NCBI RefSeq assembly: GCF_000177075.1
Contig: NZ_ADEG01000068.1
Span: 1-64,000 of the forward strand
Direction of reading: 5' to 3'
DNA from: Hoylesella buccalis ATCC 35310
GTDB lineage: Bacteria > Bacteroidota > Bacteroidia > Bacteroidales > Bacteroidaceae
DNA length: 64,000 bases
Part shown: positions 36,623 to 44,282 of the stretch, in pieces
Numbering within the stretch: the stretch's first letter is position 1
Layout: each line of letters opens with the position of its first letter
Made by a program: the position numbers and the translations under genes
Notes under the pieces: generated by a model
Database searches by the model: none
The model's input: only the letters and a program-made list of their open reading frames with translations
Told to the model about the DNA's origin: nothing

Positions 36623-37881
36623 ATAGATTAAAAATTCTTTCCTGTTTGCTTGTTCTGGGCATGTACATGCCCCTTCAGGCGCAGGTGGTTTACGAAGACA
36701 TAGCGGATAACGACAGTTCGGAAGTGACCGACGAGGCCTTGATGGACACGCTCTCGGACGACAGCGTGGCACTGCCTTGGCCACAAAATGCGCAAGCACG
36801 AATTGACAAATTGCTTACGCACGACATGTTTGAAACCTCGCAGTTGGGACTGATGGTGTACGATCTCACAGCCGACAGTGTCATCTATGCCCACAACGAG
36901 CGTCAACTGATGCGCCCCGCCAGCACCATGAAGGTGGTTACAGCCATTACAGCACTCGACAAGTTGGGCGGCAGCTATCAGTTTAAAACCGCACTCTATT
37001 ACACCGGAACGATACAAAACCGCACCCTCATGGGTGATCTCTACTGCGTTGGGGGCTTCGATCCGCAGTTCGGTAGAGATGACATGCGTGCTTTTACCGA
37101 TTGTATGAAAACTCTTGGCGTAGACACCATACGCGGCAATCTGTATGCCGACAAGAGTATGAAAGACCTTGACGTGTTGGGTGAAGGATGGTGTTGGGAC
37201 GACGACAATCCCGTATTGTCGCCCTTGGTGTACCGGCGTAAAGACCATTTCATGACCGAGTTTGAGAAAGAACTGCGTGATGCCGGCATCCAAGTGGAAG
37301 CGTTCAGTTCGGTAGCGAAGTGCCCTGCCGAGGCCATTCGCATCTGTGAACGAACGCACAGCATTGATCAAATCTTGCTGCCGATGATGAAAAAGAGCGA
37401 TAATCTGTACGCCGAGGCGCTGTTCTATCAGCTGGTGCCGCGCGAAAACGGTCGAACGGTGACGGCCAAAGCGGCGCGGTCGGTGGTACGCCGACTAATA
37501 AATAAGGTGGGTCTGGATGCCTCTCGCTATAAAATCGCCGATGGTAGCGGACTGTCATTGTACAATTATGTCAGTGTAGAACTGCTGGTGAAGTTGCTCA
37601 AATATGGCTATCAACACCAAAATATTTACAGCCATCTGCTGCCATCGATGCCAACTGCGGGTGTGGATGGTACGTTGAAAAAACGCCTGAGAGACACCCA
37701 TACGCGCGGAAAGGTGTGGGCCAAGACGGGCACCGTGACGGGTGTGACCAGCTTGGCGGGCTATTGTGAGGCTTCAAACGGGCACCTGCTGTGCTTCGCC
37801 ATCATCAACCAAGGGGTGATGTACGGTAAGAACGGGCGCGCTTTTCAAGACAGAGTTTGCCGTGCGTTGTGCTTGCCATGA
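36619..37881 (+). CDS. dacB: D-alanyl-D-alanine carboxypeptidase/endopeptidase (PBP4 family)
   Basis: 420 residues with a signal peptide (MNRLKILSCLLVLGMYMPLQAQ). All three penicillin-binding motifs are present: S102-x-x-K105 (RPASTMKVV), S260-D-N262 (MKKSDNLYAE), and K369-T-G371 (WAKTGTVTG). The long region between the first two motifs is the inserted domain of class C low-mass PBPs. In the periplasm it trims or opens peptidoglycan cross-links. It overlaps the PH-domain gene and precedes a mechanosensitive channel gene by 45 bases, giving a three-gene envelope operon. Confidence 0.93.
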   Translation: MNRLKILSCLLVLGMYMPLQAQVVYEDIADNDSSEVTDEALMDTLSDDSVALPWPQNAQARIDKLLTHDMFETSQLGLMVYDLTADSVIYAHNERQLMRPASTMKVVTAITALDKLGGSYQFKTALYYTGTIQNRTLMGDLYCVGGFDPQFGRDDMRAFTDCMKTLGVDTIRGNLYADKSMKDLDVLGEGWCWDDDNPVLSPLVYRRKDHFMTEFEKELRDAGIQVEAFSSVAKCPAEAIRICERTHSIDQILLPMMKKSDNLYAEALFYQLVPRENGRTVTAKAARSVVRRLINKVGLDASRYKIADGSGLSLYNYVSVELLVKLLKYGYQHQNIYSHLLPSMPTAGVDGTLKKRLRDTHTRGKVWAKTGTVTGVTSLAGYCEASNGHLLCFAIINQGVMYGKNGRAFQDRVCRALCLP

Positions 37882-37926
37882 CGCATGGGTCAAGATAAAT
37901 TATTCATGAATAAACAATAAAAGATT

Positions 37927-39138
37927 ATGTGGGATATTACAGAAACGATGAATCAGATACGAAGTGTTGTGGAAGATCTGATTCAGATGTGTGGAATTAC
38001 AGGCGTGGCAGTGCCCGTTGTGCGCTATGTGTCGATGTCGTTGGCAGCCATTTTCTTTTCTTGGCTTAGCTATATTATCGCCAAGAAACTGCTGATTCCG
38101 GTCATTGATAAGATCACTGCGCGGACTAAGGCCACGTGGGACGAGGTGTTGCTCAACCACGATGTGTTGCTCAAGGTTTGCGCCATCGTTCCAGCGGTAG
38201 TCATTTACAAACTGTTGCCGTTGGTATTTTTTGAAGCACCGTTTGTGCAAGAGATGCTCAACCGGCTCACCAGCATCTACATCACGGTGACCTCGGTGCA
38301 GCTGGGCATTGCCGTGATCAACTCGTTCCGCCATCTCGAGACCACAAATAGCTCGAGTAAGCAGCAGTATTTGCAATCGTTCTGCGGCGTATTGAAGATT
38401 GTTGCCATCTTCATCGGTGTCATCGTGGTGGTTGCCTTGGTGATAGACAAGAGTCCGATGAAGCTGTTTGCAGGTCTGGGTGCTACCTCTGCCGTACTGA
38501 TGTTGGTGTTTAAGGATACCATTGAGGGGTTGGTGGCAGGCATCCGTCTTACCAGCAACGACATGATTAGGCGTGGCGACTGGATTACGGTGCCGTCGAC
38601 AACCGTGGATGGTGAGGTGATGGAGATGACGCTCACCACGGTAAAAGTGCAGAATTTTGACAACACTATTGTGACGGTGTCGCCCAAGACGCTGGTAGAT
38701 GGGTCGTTCCAAAACTGGAAAGGCATGCAGGAAAGTGGCGGAAGACGTGTGAAACGACTGGTTTATTTCGACTTTCTGTCCATTAAACCGGCGACGCAGG
38801 AGCTGAAGGATATGTGTCAGGAGAAGGGATTCCTGACGACGCAAGAGCTGAAAGGCGACCTCACAAACCTGGGTTTGTATCGCAAATACATGGAAAACTG
38901 GCTCAGAAAGTCGCCCGAGGTCAATACCAGTCTTACTTGTATGGTACGCCAATTAGAGGCAACGAATACGGGCTTGCCCATCGAGTTTTACTTCTTCCTG
39001 AGCAATAAAGAGTGGATTGTCTACGAACATAACTTGGCTGAGATCATGGAATGGGCGTACACCATGGCGCCAGTGTTTGGATTACACATCTACGAACGCT
39101 ATTCGGTGATGCCAAAAGCGCAGCAGCTGTTGGGATAA
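37927..39138 (+). CDS. MscS-family mechanosensitive channel (YbdG-like)
   Basis: 403 residues. Four to five membrane segments occupy the first ~190 residues. The pore-lining helix and channel domain follow: LFAGLGATSAVLMLVFKDTIEGLVAGIRLTSNDMIRRGDWITVP matches the MscS TM3b/beta-domain pattern (Gly/Ala-rich helix, then GDWI). The remaining cytoplasmic part is long and mixed alpha/beta, as in the larger YbdG type, not the short MscS type. It opens on membrane tension to release solutes during osmotic downshock. Last gene of the PH-domain/dacB operon. Confidence 0.9.
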   Translation: MWDITETMNQIRSVVEDLIQMCGITGVAVPVVRYVSMSLAAIFFSWLSYIIAKKLLIPVIDKITARTKATWDEVLLNHDVLLKVCAIVPAVVIYKLLPLVFFEAPFVQEMLNRLTSIYITVTSVQLGIAVINSFRHLETTNSSSKQQYLQSFCGVLKIVAIFIGVIVVVALVIDKSPMKLFAGLGATSAVLMLVFKDTIEGLVAGIRLTSNDMIRRGDWITVPSTTVDGEVMEMTLTTVKVQNFDNTIVTVSPKTLVDGSFQNWKGMQESGGRRVKRLVYFDFLSIKPATQELKDMCQEKGFLTTQELKGDLTNLGLYRKYMENWLRKSPEVNTSLTCMVRQLEATNTGLPIEFYFFLSNKEWIVYEHNLAEIMEWAYTMAPVFGLHIYERYSVMPKAQQLLG

Positions 39139-39220
39139 AAAAATAAAAATAAATTGTAAATCGGTGCAAGATTTCATTGTTTTCGTCATTCTATGAGTAG
39201 ATAACTAAAACAGAATAGAT

Positions 39221-40462
39221 ATGATGAAACATTTTTTTCCTTTAATCGGTGTATGTTGTTTATCGGTTGGCATGCTGACATCGTGTAGTGAAGACGAACC
39301 TGTTTCGCCTGACGTGAAGTACAATCCAGGAACCATCAAGCTGACAACAGCGCAGCAAGCGCAAGTAGAAAACAGCAATGAGTTTGCGTGGAAGTTCTTT
39401 AAAGAGGTGTCGAAAGGCGAGCAGCAAGACGTGTTTGTTTCGCCGCTGAGCGTGACCTATGCGCTTGGCATGCTGGCCAATGGGGCGGTAGGAGATACAC
39501 AGAAAGAAATCTTGGAGGGGCTTGAGTTCCGTTCAGGCAAGGTGGATGATATCAATTCTCTTTGCCATCAACTCATGATAGAATCCCCAAAATTGGACAA
39601 GTCGACCAAGGTTTCGATAGCGAATGCAGTGGTTGCGAATAAAAACAAGCCGCTGCAGCCAGACTTTAAGAATGTGGTTGAAAAACAATATCAAGCGCTT
39701 GTAACCAATCAAGATTTCAGTTCACCGGCCACTTTGTCATTTATCAACCTGTGGGCGAGTGAACTCACGCACGGTATGGTGCCGCAATTGTTGGATCGTG
39801 TCCATCCAGATGCGGTTACTTATCTACTCAATGCGTTGTATTTCAAAGGCATTTGGTATCGGCAGTTCGATAAAAAACGCACACAGCAAGAATCGTTTAC
39901 GCAGGCGGACGGCAAGAAGTTGACGGTGAAGATGATGCATCAGAAGGAGCGATTCTTTGCTGCTGAGAACGACAACTATCAGACCGTGGTGCTTCCTTAC
40001 GGCAATGGATCGTACGAAATGGTGGTGCTTTTGCCTCGTGAGGGAAAGGATTTGTCGAGCTTGTTGCAGACCATGGACGCCAAAAAGTGGAAAGACAACC
40101 TGAAGAGCACGCATAGCAGTGAGGTTGATTTGAAACTTCCACGCTTTACATCTGCGTACACCCGTGAGTTGAACGATGTGTTGAAGCTGTTAGGGATGAA
40201 CACAATGTTTGAGCGTGGCAAGGCCGATTTGACAAAAATGTCAAAGGCAAAAGCTTTCGTTTCCATGGTTTTACAGAAGGCAAAGATTGAGGTTGATGAG
40301 GAAGGCTCAAAGGCCGCAGCCGTCACGGTGGTTGAGACACTTGATGCAGCTGCACCTCCTTCTCGTCCTATAATGTTCCATGCCAACCGTCCTTTCATGT
40401 ATGCCATTGTTGAACATAGTACGGGTACCATCTTTTTCATGGGTACTTATCAAGGCAAGTAA
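39221..40462 (+). CDS. Serpin lipoprotein (serine/cysteine protease inhibitor)
   Basis: 413 residues. The signal peptide ends in the lipobox LTSC (19-22), so the mature protein is lipid-anchored at C22. Conserved serpin segments: NEFAWKFFKEV, DVFVSPLSVTYALGMLANGA, LLNALYFKGIWYRQFD, and the C-terminal FHANRPFMYAIVEHSTGTIFFMGTYQ. The hinge EEGSKAAAVT begins at E360; counting 17 residues from it puts the scissile bond at about A376-A377 in ETLDAAAPP, which would favour elastase-like proteases. Bacterial serpins of this group protect the envelope against host or community proteases. It stands alone, ending at a strong hairpin. Confidence 0.93.
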   Translation: MMKHFFPLIGVCCLSVGMLTSCSEDEPVSPDVKYNPGTIKLTTAQQAQVENSNEFAWKFFKEVSKGEQQDVFVSPLSVTYALGMLANGAVGDTQKEILEGLEFRSGKVDDINSLCHQLMIESPKLDKSTKVSIANAVVANKNKPLQPDFKNVVEKQYQALVTNQDFSSPATLSFINLWASELTHGMVPQLLDRVHPDAVTYLLNALYFKGIWYRQFDKKRTQQESFTQADGKKLTVKMMHQKERFFAAENDNYQTVVLPYGNGSYEMVVLLPREGKDLSSLLQTMDAKKWKDNLKSTHSSEVDLKLPRFTSAYTRELNDVLKLLGMNTMFERGKADLTKMSKAKAFVSMVLQKAKIEVDEEGSKAAAVTVVETLDAAAPPSRPIMFHANRPFMYAIVEHSTGTIFFMGTYQGK

Positions 40463-40514
40463 ACGGTTTTTAAACCGTTGGTAGATTGCTTTTTCAGCGG
40501 AAGAAATAAAAAGG

Positions 40515-40542
40515 GGCGACGTTACATCGGTAGCGTCGCCCT
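40515..40542. terminator. Bidirectional terminator between serpin gene and fabI
   Basis: GGGCGACG (40515-40522) pairs with CGTCGCCC (40535-40542), flanked by A-run on the left and TTATAA on the right. The adjacent genes are convergent. Confidence 0.7.
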
Positions 40543-40565
40543 TATAATTGGTTGTTGTAATGCGT

Positions 40566-41423
40566 TTATCCGTAGATAATTTTTCCGTGTTCGTCTTTAT
40601 ATTCATCTAATCCTTTCTCGTAAGTGGCCATGGCGCGCAGGCTCATTCCCACGTTAGAGAAGCCACCATCGTGATAAAGGTTCTGCATGGTGACCTTCTT
40701 GGTGAGGTCAGAGAACATCACGATGCAATAGTCTGCACACTCTTCTGCCGACGCGTTGCCCAGTGGAGACATGCGGTTGGCAAAGTCAAAGAGCTTATCC
40801 ATGCCCTTCACTCCTTGACCAGCTGTGGTGAGGGTGGGTGATTGTGAGATGGTGTTGATGCGCACATGCTTCTCTCGGCCATAGATATAACCAAAGCTAC
40901 GAGCAATGCTTTCCAACAAAGCCTTGGCATCTGCCATGTCATTATAGCCGAAGAAAGTGCGTTGTGCGGCTACATAACTGAGCGCAACGATAGACCCATA
41001 TTCGTTAATGGCATCCAATTTCTTGGCGCTTTGTATCATCTTATGGAAAGAAACAGCCGAAATATCGAGCGTCGTGTCCAGCATTTTGTAGTCCAAATCA
41101 TCGTAAGTACGATGTTTACGAACGTTGGGTGACATGCCGATGGCATGCAACACAAAGTCGATTTTGCCACCAAGAATCTCCATAGACTGCTTGAACACAT
41201 TCTCCAAGTCTTCTACATTGGTGGCATCTGCGGGTATTACTTCGCAGTGAAGCTTTTCGGATAAGGCACTTACTGTGCCCATTCTCACTGCTACGGGCGT
41301 GTTTGATAATGTGATTTTAGCACCTTCTTCAACAGCTCTTTCAGCTACTTTCCAAGCGATAGATCGCTCATTAAGGGCACCAAAGATGATGCCTCTTTTT
41401 CCTGATAATAAGTTGTTACTCAT
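40566..41423 (-). CDS. fabI: Enoyl-[acyl-carrier-protein] reductase (NADH)
   Basis: 285 residues. Short-chain dehydrogenase performing the last reduction of each fatty-acid elongation cycle; target of triclosan in the FabI class. Visible: N-terminal GKRGIIFGALNERSIAWKVAE nucleotide region; active-site Tyr and Lys as Y-x6-K in FGYNDMADAKALLES; and the RINTISQSPTLTTAGQGVKGM segment. Complete. Single gene with a -7 box 25 bases upstream. Confidence 0.95.
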   Translation of the reverse strand: MSNNLLSGKRGIIFGALNERSIAWKVAERAVEEGAKITLSNTPVAVRMGTVSALSEKLHCEVIPADATNVEDLENVFKQSMEILGGKIDFVLHAIGMSPNVRKHRTYDDLDYKMLDTTLDISAVSFHKMIQSAKKLDAINEYGSIVALSYVAAQRTFFGYNDMADAKALLESIARSFGYIYGREKHVRINTISQSPTLTTAGQGVKGMDKLFDFANRMSPLGNASAEECADYCIVMFSDLTKKVTMQNLYHDGGFSNVGMSLRAMATYEKGLDEYKDEHGKIIYG

Positions 41424-41447
41424 ATTTACGTATTAAGAGTTTGGTGA

Positions 41448-41455
41448 CAAAGGTA
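41448..41455 (-). promoter_or_regulatory. fabI -7 box
   Basis: Minus strand TACCTTTG, 25 bases before the start at 41423. No TTG at the -33 position. Confidence 0.4.
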
Positions 41456-41604
41456 CGTAAAAATAATGAAATTGCTGTTTCGCCCTTATCTTTATTGATT
41501 CTGCCATCGTTCAAGGAAGACAAAAGTGGTTCACTACTTTTCTCTTAAAAAAGTGGGAAAATTATTATTTTTCGGACTGTGTTTACTCCTTGCTACTAAT
41601 TTCT

Positions 41605-41946
41605 TCATAGGAAGTTTAATATCATTATTACCATAAAAAATGAAAATATACATAGGAAAGCGAGGTCTCTTTTAGTTCTTTTTTGTAAGAATGTGATAAT
41701 GCTTTCTATGTAACAAATAAGGAGGATTATATAAAGAGGAGTCGGGCTGATAGTCAAGTTCTTTCCCTTAATACAAGATTGTATTCCAGCTATTATGGCA
41801 AAACTGGCACCAATAAGAAGCATGAGGGTCTTCTTGCTGTTTCTTTCTTTCTCTTTACAAGTATCATAAATTTCAAAAGGTAGTAAAACTATAATGTAGA
41901 ACCAAATAATCCAATTATTTGATAAAGATGATAAGAAAGCAGACAT
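41605..41946 (-). CDS. AT-rich small membrane protein of unknown function
   Basis: 113 residues from the Met at 41946 (MSAFLSSLSNN); an in-frame ATG ten codons upstream is also possible. About four hydrophobic helices (WIIWFYIIVLLPFEIY, TLMLLIGASFAIIAGI, PLYIILLICYIESIITFL, LAFLCIFSFFMVIMILNFL) and short basic loops (KEKERNSKK, QKRTKRD). No family recognised. The DNA is visibly more AT-rich than its neighbours and uses AT-ending codons, which suggests recent acquisition. It lies 83 bases beyond rlpA on the same strand and could be its trailing gene. Confidence 0.55.
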   Translation of the reverse strand: MSAFLSSLSNNWIIWFYIIVLLPFEIYDTCKEKERNSKKTLMLLIGASFAIIAGIQSCIKGKNLTISPTPLYIILLICYIESIITFLQKRTKRDLAFLCIFSFFMVIMILNFL

Positions 41947-42029
41947 GATGTTATAGTTGGAGAATTTATATGTCAAAACTACTATAAAAAAATAAAAACG
42001 ACATATAAGTGATTGATTATTTTTTCTTC

Positions 42030-42614
42030 TTATCTCTTTTTTACCTGTTTCTCTTTCGGTTTTAAGGTTTTCTTTTTGTTTTCTAAAGCATTGTCCTTCT
42101 TGAATTTAGTGAGCTGTTCTTTTGTTTGATGGGCATTTTGTTTCTGTTGTTCCGCCCATGCATCAATGAAACTACTCGCTTCGGTAGAAACGCCAAAGTC
42201 AAGCTCTGGCAGTTCTCTTCTTTCCTTTGAACGGTATGGAACCTTGATGATATCCGCCGAATCGATGCGTTCTACCGTCACCATGGCAACGCCGTCGGCG
42301 AGAATTCCCAACTCTTTGGCTGCTCCCCACGACAGGTCAATAATCCTTCCTCGTGTGAAAGGTCCCCTGTCAGTTACCTTGACGATGACCTCTTGCTTGT
42401 TGGAAGGATTGGTTACCTTTAATAATGTTCCAAATGGATAGGTGCGATGGGCGCACGTCATACTATCGTGATGCAGCCTTTCACCGCTGGCTGTGCGTGT
42501 TCCTGTCGATTTTTTAGAATAATAAGTGGCTTTACCCTTCTGCTTCTGAGCCAGCAGAAAGGTAAAGCCTGTCAGTAGAATTAAAAATAAAATACTTATT
42601 TTTTTAAAATTCAC
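42030..42614 (-). CDS. rlpA: RlpA-like septal ring lytic transglycosylase
   Basis: 194 residues with a signal peptide (MNFKKISILFLILLTGFTFLLAQ, no lipobox). The double-psi beta-barrel is clear: GKATYYSKKSTGTRTASGE, HRTYPFGTLLKVTN and VTDRGPFTRGRIIDLSWGAAKELGI. RlpA proteins cleave denuded glycan strands and help daughter-cell separation. The C-terminus is a Lys/Glu-rich tail (KKKTLKPKEKQVKKR) instead of a SPOR domain, so septal targeting by SPOR is absent here. It follows gdhA by 17 bases and may be read from the gdhA promoter. Confidence 0.9.
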   Translation of the reverse strand: MNFKKISILFLILLTGFTFLLAQKQKGKATYYSKKSTGTRTASGERLHHDSMTCAHRTYPFGTLLKVTNPSNKQEVIVKVTDRGPFTRGRIIDLSWGAAKELGILADGVAMVTVERIDSADIIKVPYRSKERRELPELDFGVSTEASSFIDAWAEQQKQNAHQTKEQLTKFKKDNALENKKKTLKPKEKQVKKR

Positions 42615-42631
42615 CCTACGTTGTTTTGGGT

Positions 42632-43969
42632 TTATACCACACCCTGAGCCATCATGGCATGGGCTACTTTCATGAATCCGGCCACGTTAGCACCCTTCAC
42701 ATAGTTGATGTATCCGTCGGGTTGTGTGCCGTATTTCACGCATTGTTCGTGGATAGAGTGCATGATGTAGTGCAACTTCTCGTCCACTTCAGCTTCGCTC
42801 CAGCTCAAACGGATGGCGTTCTGTGTCATCTCAAGACCTGATGTTGCCACACCACCAGCGTTCACTGCCTTGCCAGGAGCAAAGAGCTGTCCGGCTGCAA
42901 CGAACTTGTCAACAGCCTCAGCTGTACATCCCATGTTACTTACTTCTGCTACACAGAGAGGCTTGTTGGCCAAAATGCGGTCGGCATCTTCACCGTTCAA
43001 CTCATTTTGAGTAGCACATGTCAAGTAAATATCGGCTTTCTGTTCCCAAGGTTTCTTGCCTTCATGGAATTCAGAGCCTGCGAATTTGTCGGCGTATGGT
43101 TTGCAAACGTCATTACCGCTGGCACGTAATTCGAGCATATAGGCAATCTTTTCGCCGCTAATGCCGTTGGGATCGTAAATGTAACCGTCAGGACCACTAA
43201 TGGTAATCACCTTTCCTCCCAGTTCTGTGGCTTTGAGAGCAGCGCCCCATGCAACATTTCCGAAACCGCTGATAGCTACTGTCTTGCCCTTGATGTCGAT
43301 ATTGCGTGTCTGCAACATTTGGTTCACAAAGTACAAAGCACCAAATCCTGTTGCTTCTGGACGAATGCGAGAGCCGCCATATTCCAAACCCTTACCGGTG
43401 AGAACGCCTTCCCAGCGACCTACCAACTTCTTGTATTGACCGAACAAATAGCCAATTTCACGACCACCAACACCAATATCTCCTGCAGGAACGTCAGTGC
43501 TTGGACCAATATGCTTGTAGAGTTCGCACATGAACGATTGGCAGAATCTCATCACTTCTGCATCGCTTCTTCCACGAATAGAGAAGTCAGAACCACCTTT
43601 GGCACCACCCATAGGTAAGGTTGTCAATGCGTTTTTGAAGGTTTGTTCAAAGCCCAAGAACTTCATAATAGATAAGTTCACAGATGGGTGGAAACGCAAT
43701 CCGCCTTTGTACGGACCAATGGCGCCGTTGAATTGTACGCGATAGCCGATGTTGACATGAACCTCTCCCTGGTCGTCTACCCAAGGTACGCGGAACATGA
43801 TGATGCGCTCTGGCTCAACAATGCGCTCTATGATTTTAGCTTTCTCAAACTCTGGATGCTCGTTGTACACGTCCTTTACGGATATAAGCACCTCTTTGAC
43901 AGCTTGTAAATACTCAGATTCGCCTGGATGCTTCTTCTCCAGGTCTTGCATGATTTTTTCAATTTCCAT
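42632..43969 (-). CDS. gdhA: NADP-type glutamate dehydrogenase
   Basis: 445 residues, the hexameric small-subunit class. It aminates 2-oxoglutarate to glutamate, the main ammonia entry point in many Bacteroidetes. Visible: substrate-binding GYRVQFNGAIGPYKGGLRFHPSVN; the catalytic Lys region PMGGAKGGSDF; the DVPAGDIGVGGREIGY block; and the nucleotide-binding loop ISGFGNVAWGAALKA. Coenzyme preference (NADP over NAD) is inferred from overall resemblance. Own promoter at 44027-44058. Confidence 0.95.
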   Translation of the reverse strand: MEIEKIMQDLEKKHPGESEYLQAVKEVLISVKDVYNEHPEFEKAKIIERIVEPERIIMFRVPWVDDQGEVHVNIGYRVQFNGAIGPYKGGLRFHPSVNLSIMKFLGFEQTFKNALTTLPMGGAKGGSDFSIRGRSDAEVMRFCQSFMCELYKHIGPSTDVPAGDIGVGGREIGYLFGQYKKLVGRWEGVLTGKGLEYGGSRIRPEATGFGALYFVNQMLQTRNIDIKGKTVAISGFGNVAWGAALKATELGGKVITISGPDGYIYDPNGISGEKIAYMLELRASGNDVCKPYADKFAGSEFHEGKKPWEQKADIYLTCATQNELNGEDADRILANKPLCVAEVSNMGCTAEAVDKFVAAGQLFAPGKAVNAGGVATSGLEMTQNAIRLSWSEAEVDEKLHYIMHSIHEQCVKYGTQPDGYINYVKGANVAGFMKVAHAMMAQGVV

Positions 43970-44026
43970 AGTAGAATTTATTTAATTAGTTGGTTATACA
44001 TGTCATGGATATTATCCAAGACGTGG

Positions 44027-44058
44027 CAAATATAGTTTTTTTATAAATACCCACCAAA
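44027..44058 (-). promoter_or_regulatory. gdhA promoter
   Basis: Minus strand TTTG (44058-44055), 20 bases, TATATTTG (44034-44027); leader about 50 bases. Confidence 0.6.
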
Positions 44059-44162
44059 TATAAAAGGATAAATTCCGATGTCAATGTTTATAAATGTGAA
44101 AACTGATGGAATTACACCTTATATAATAGTTGGCACGAGAGCAGATGAAAGTTCGTTAGAAA

Positions 44163-44194
44163 TTTGTACATATACATTGTATTTCCTACATTTG
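44163..44194 (+). promoter_or_regulatory. Promoter for the receiver/PEP-synthase-like gene
   Basis: TTTG (44163-44166), 20 bases, TACATTTG (44187-44194); leader about 85 bases before 44283. Confidence 0.6.
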
Positions 44195-44282
44195 TCGTGT
44201 CTATATGATCCAATGAAAGGAAGTTCTTTATTTTGGAAACCTTATTCGTTTGGTTAGTTCTTACTTCTTGAATAAATCATTT

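Noticed and set aside
44131-44148. Possible sigma-54 promoter upstream of the receiver/PEP-synthase-like gene (TGGCACGAGAGCAGA)
   Set aside because: The -12 GC is missing at the required distance, and a better TTTG-N20-TACATTTG promoter lies downstream.
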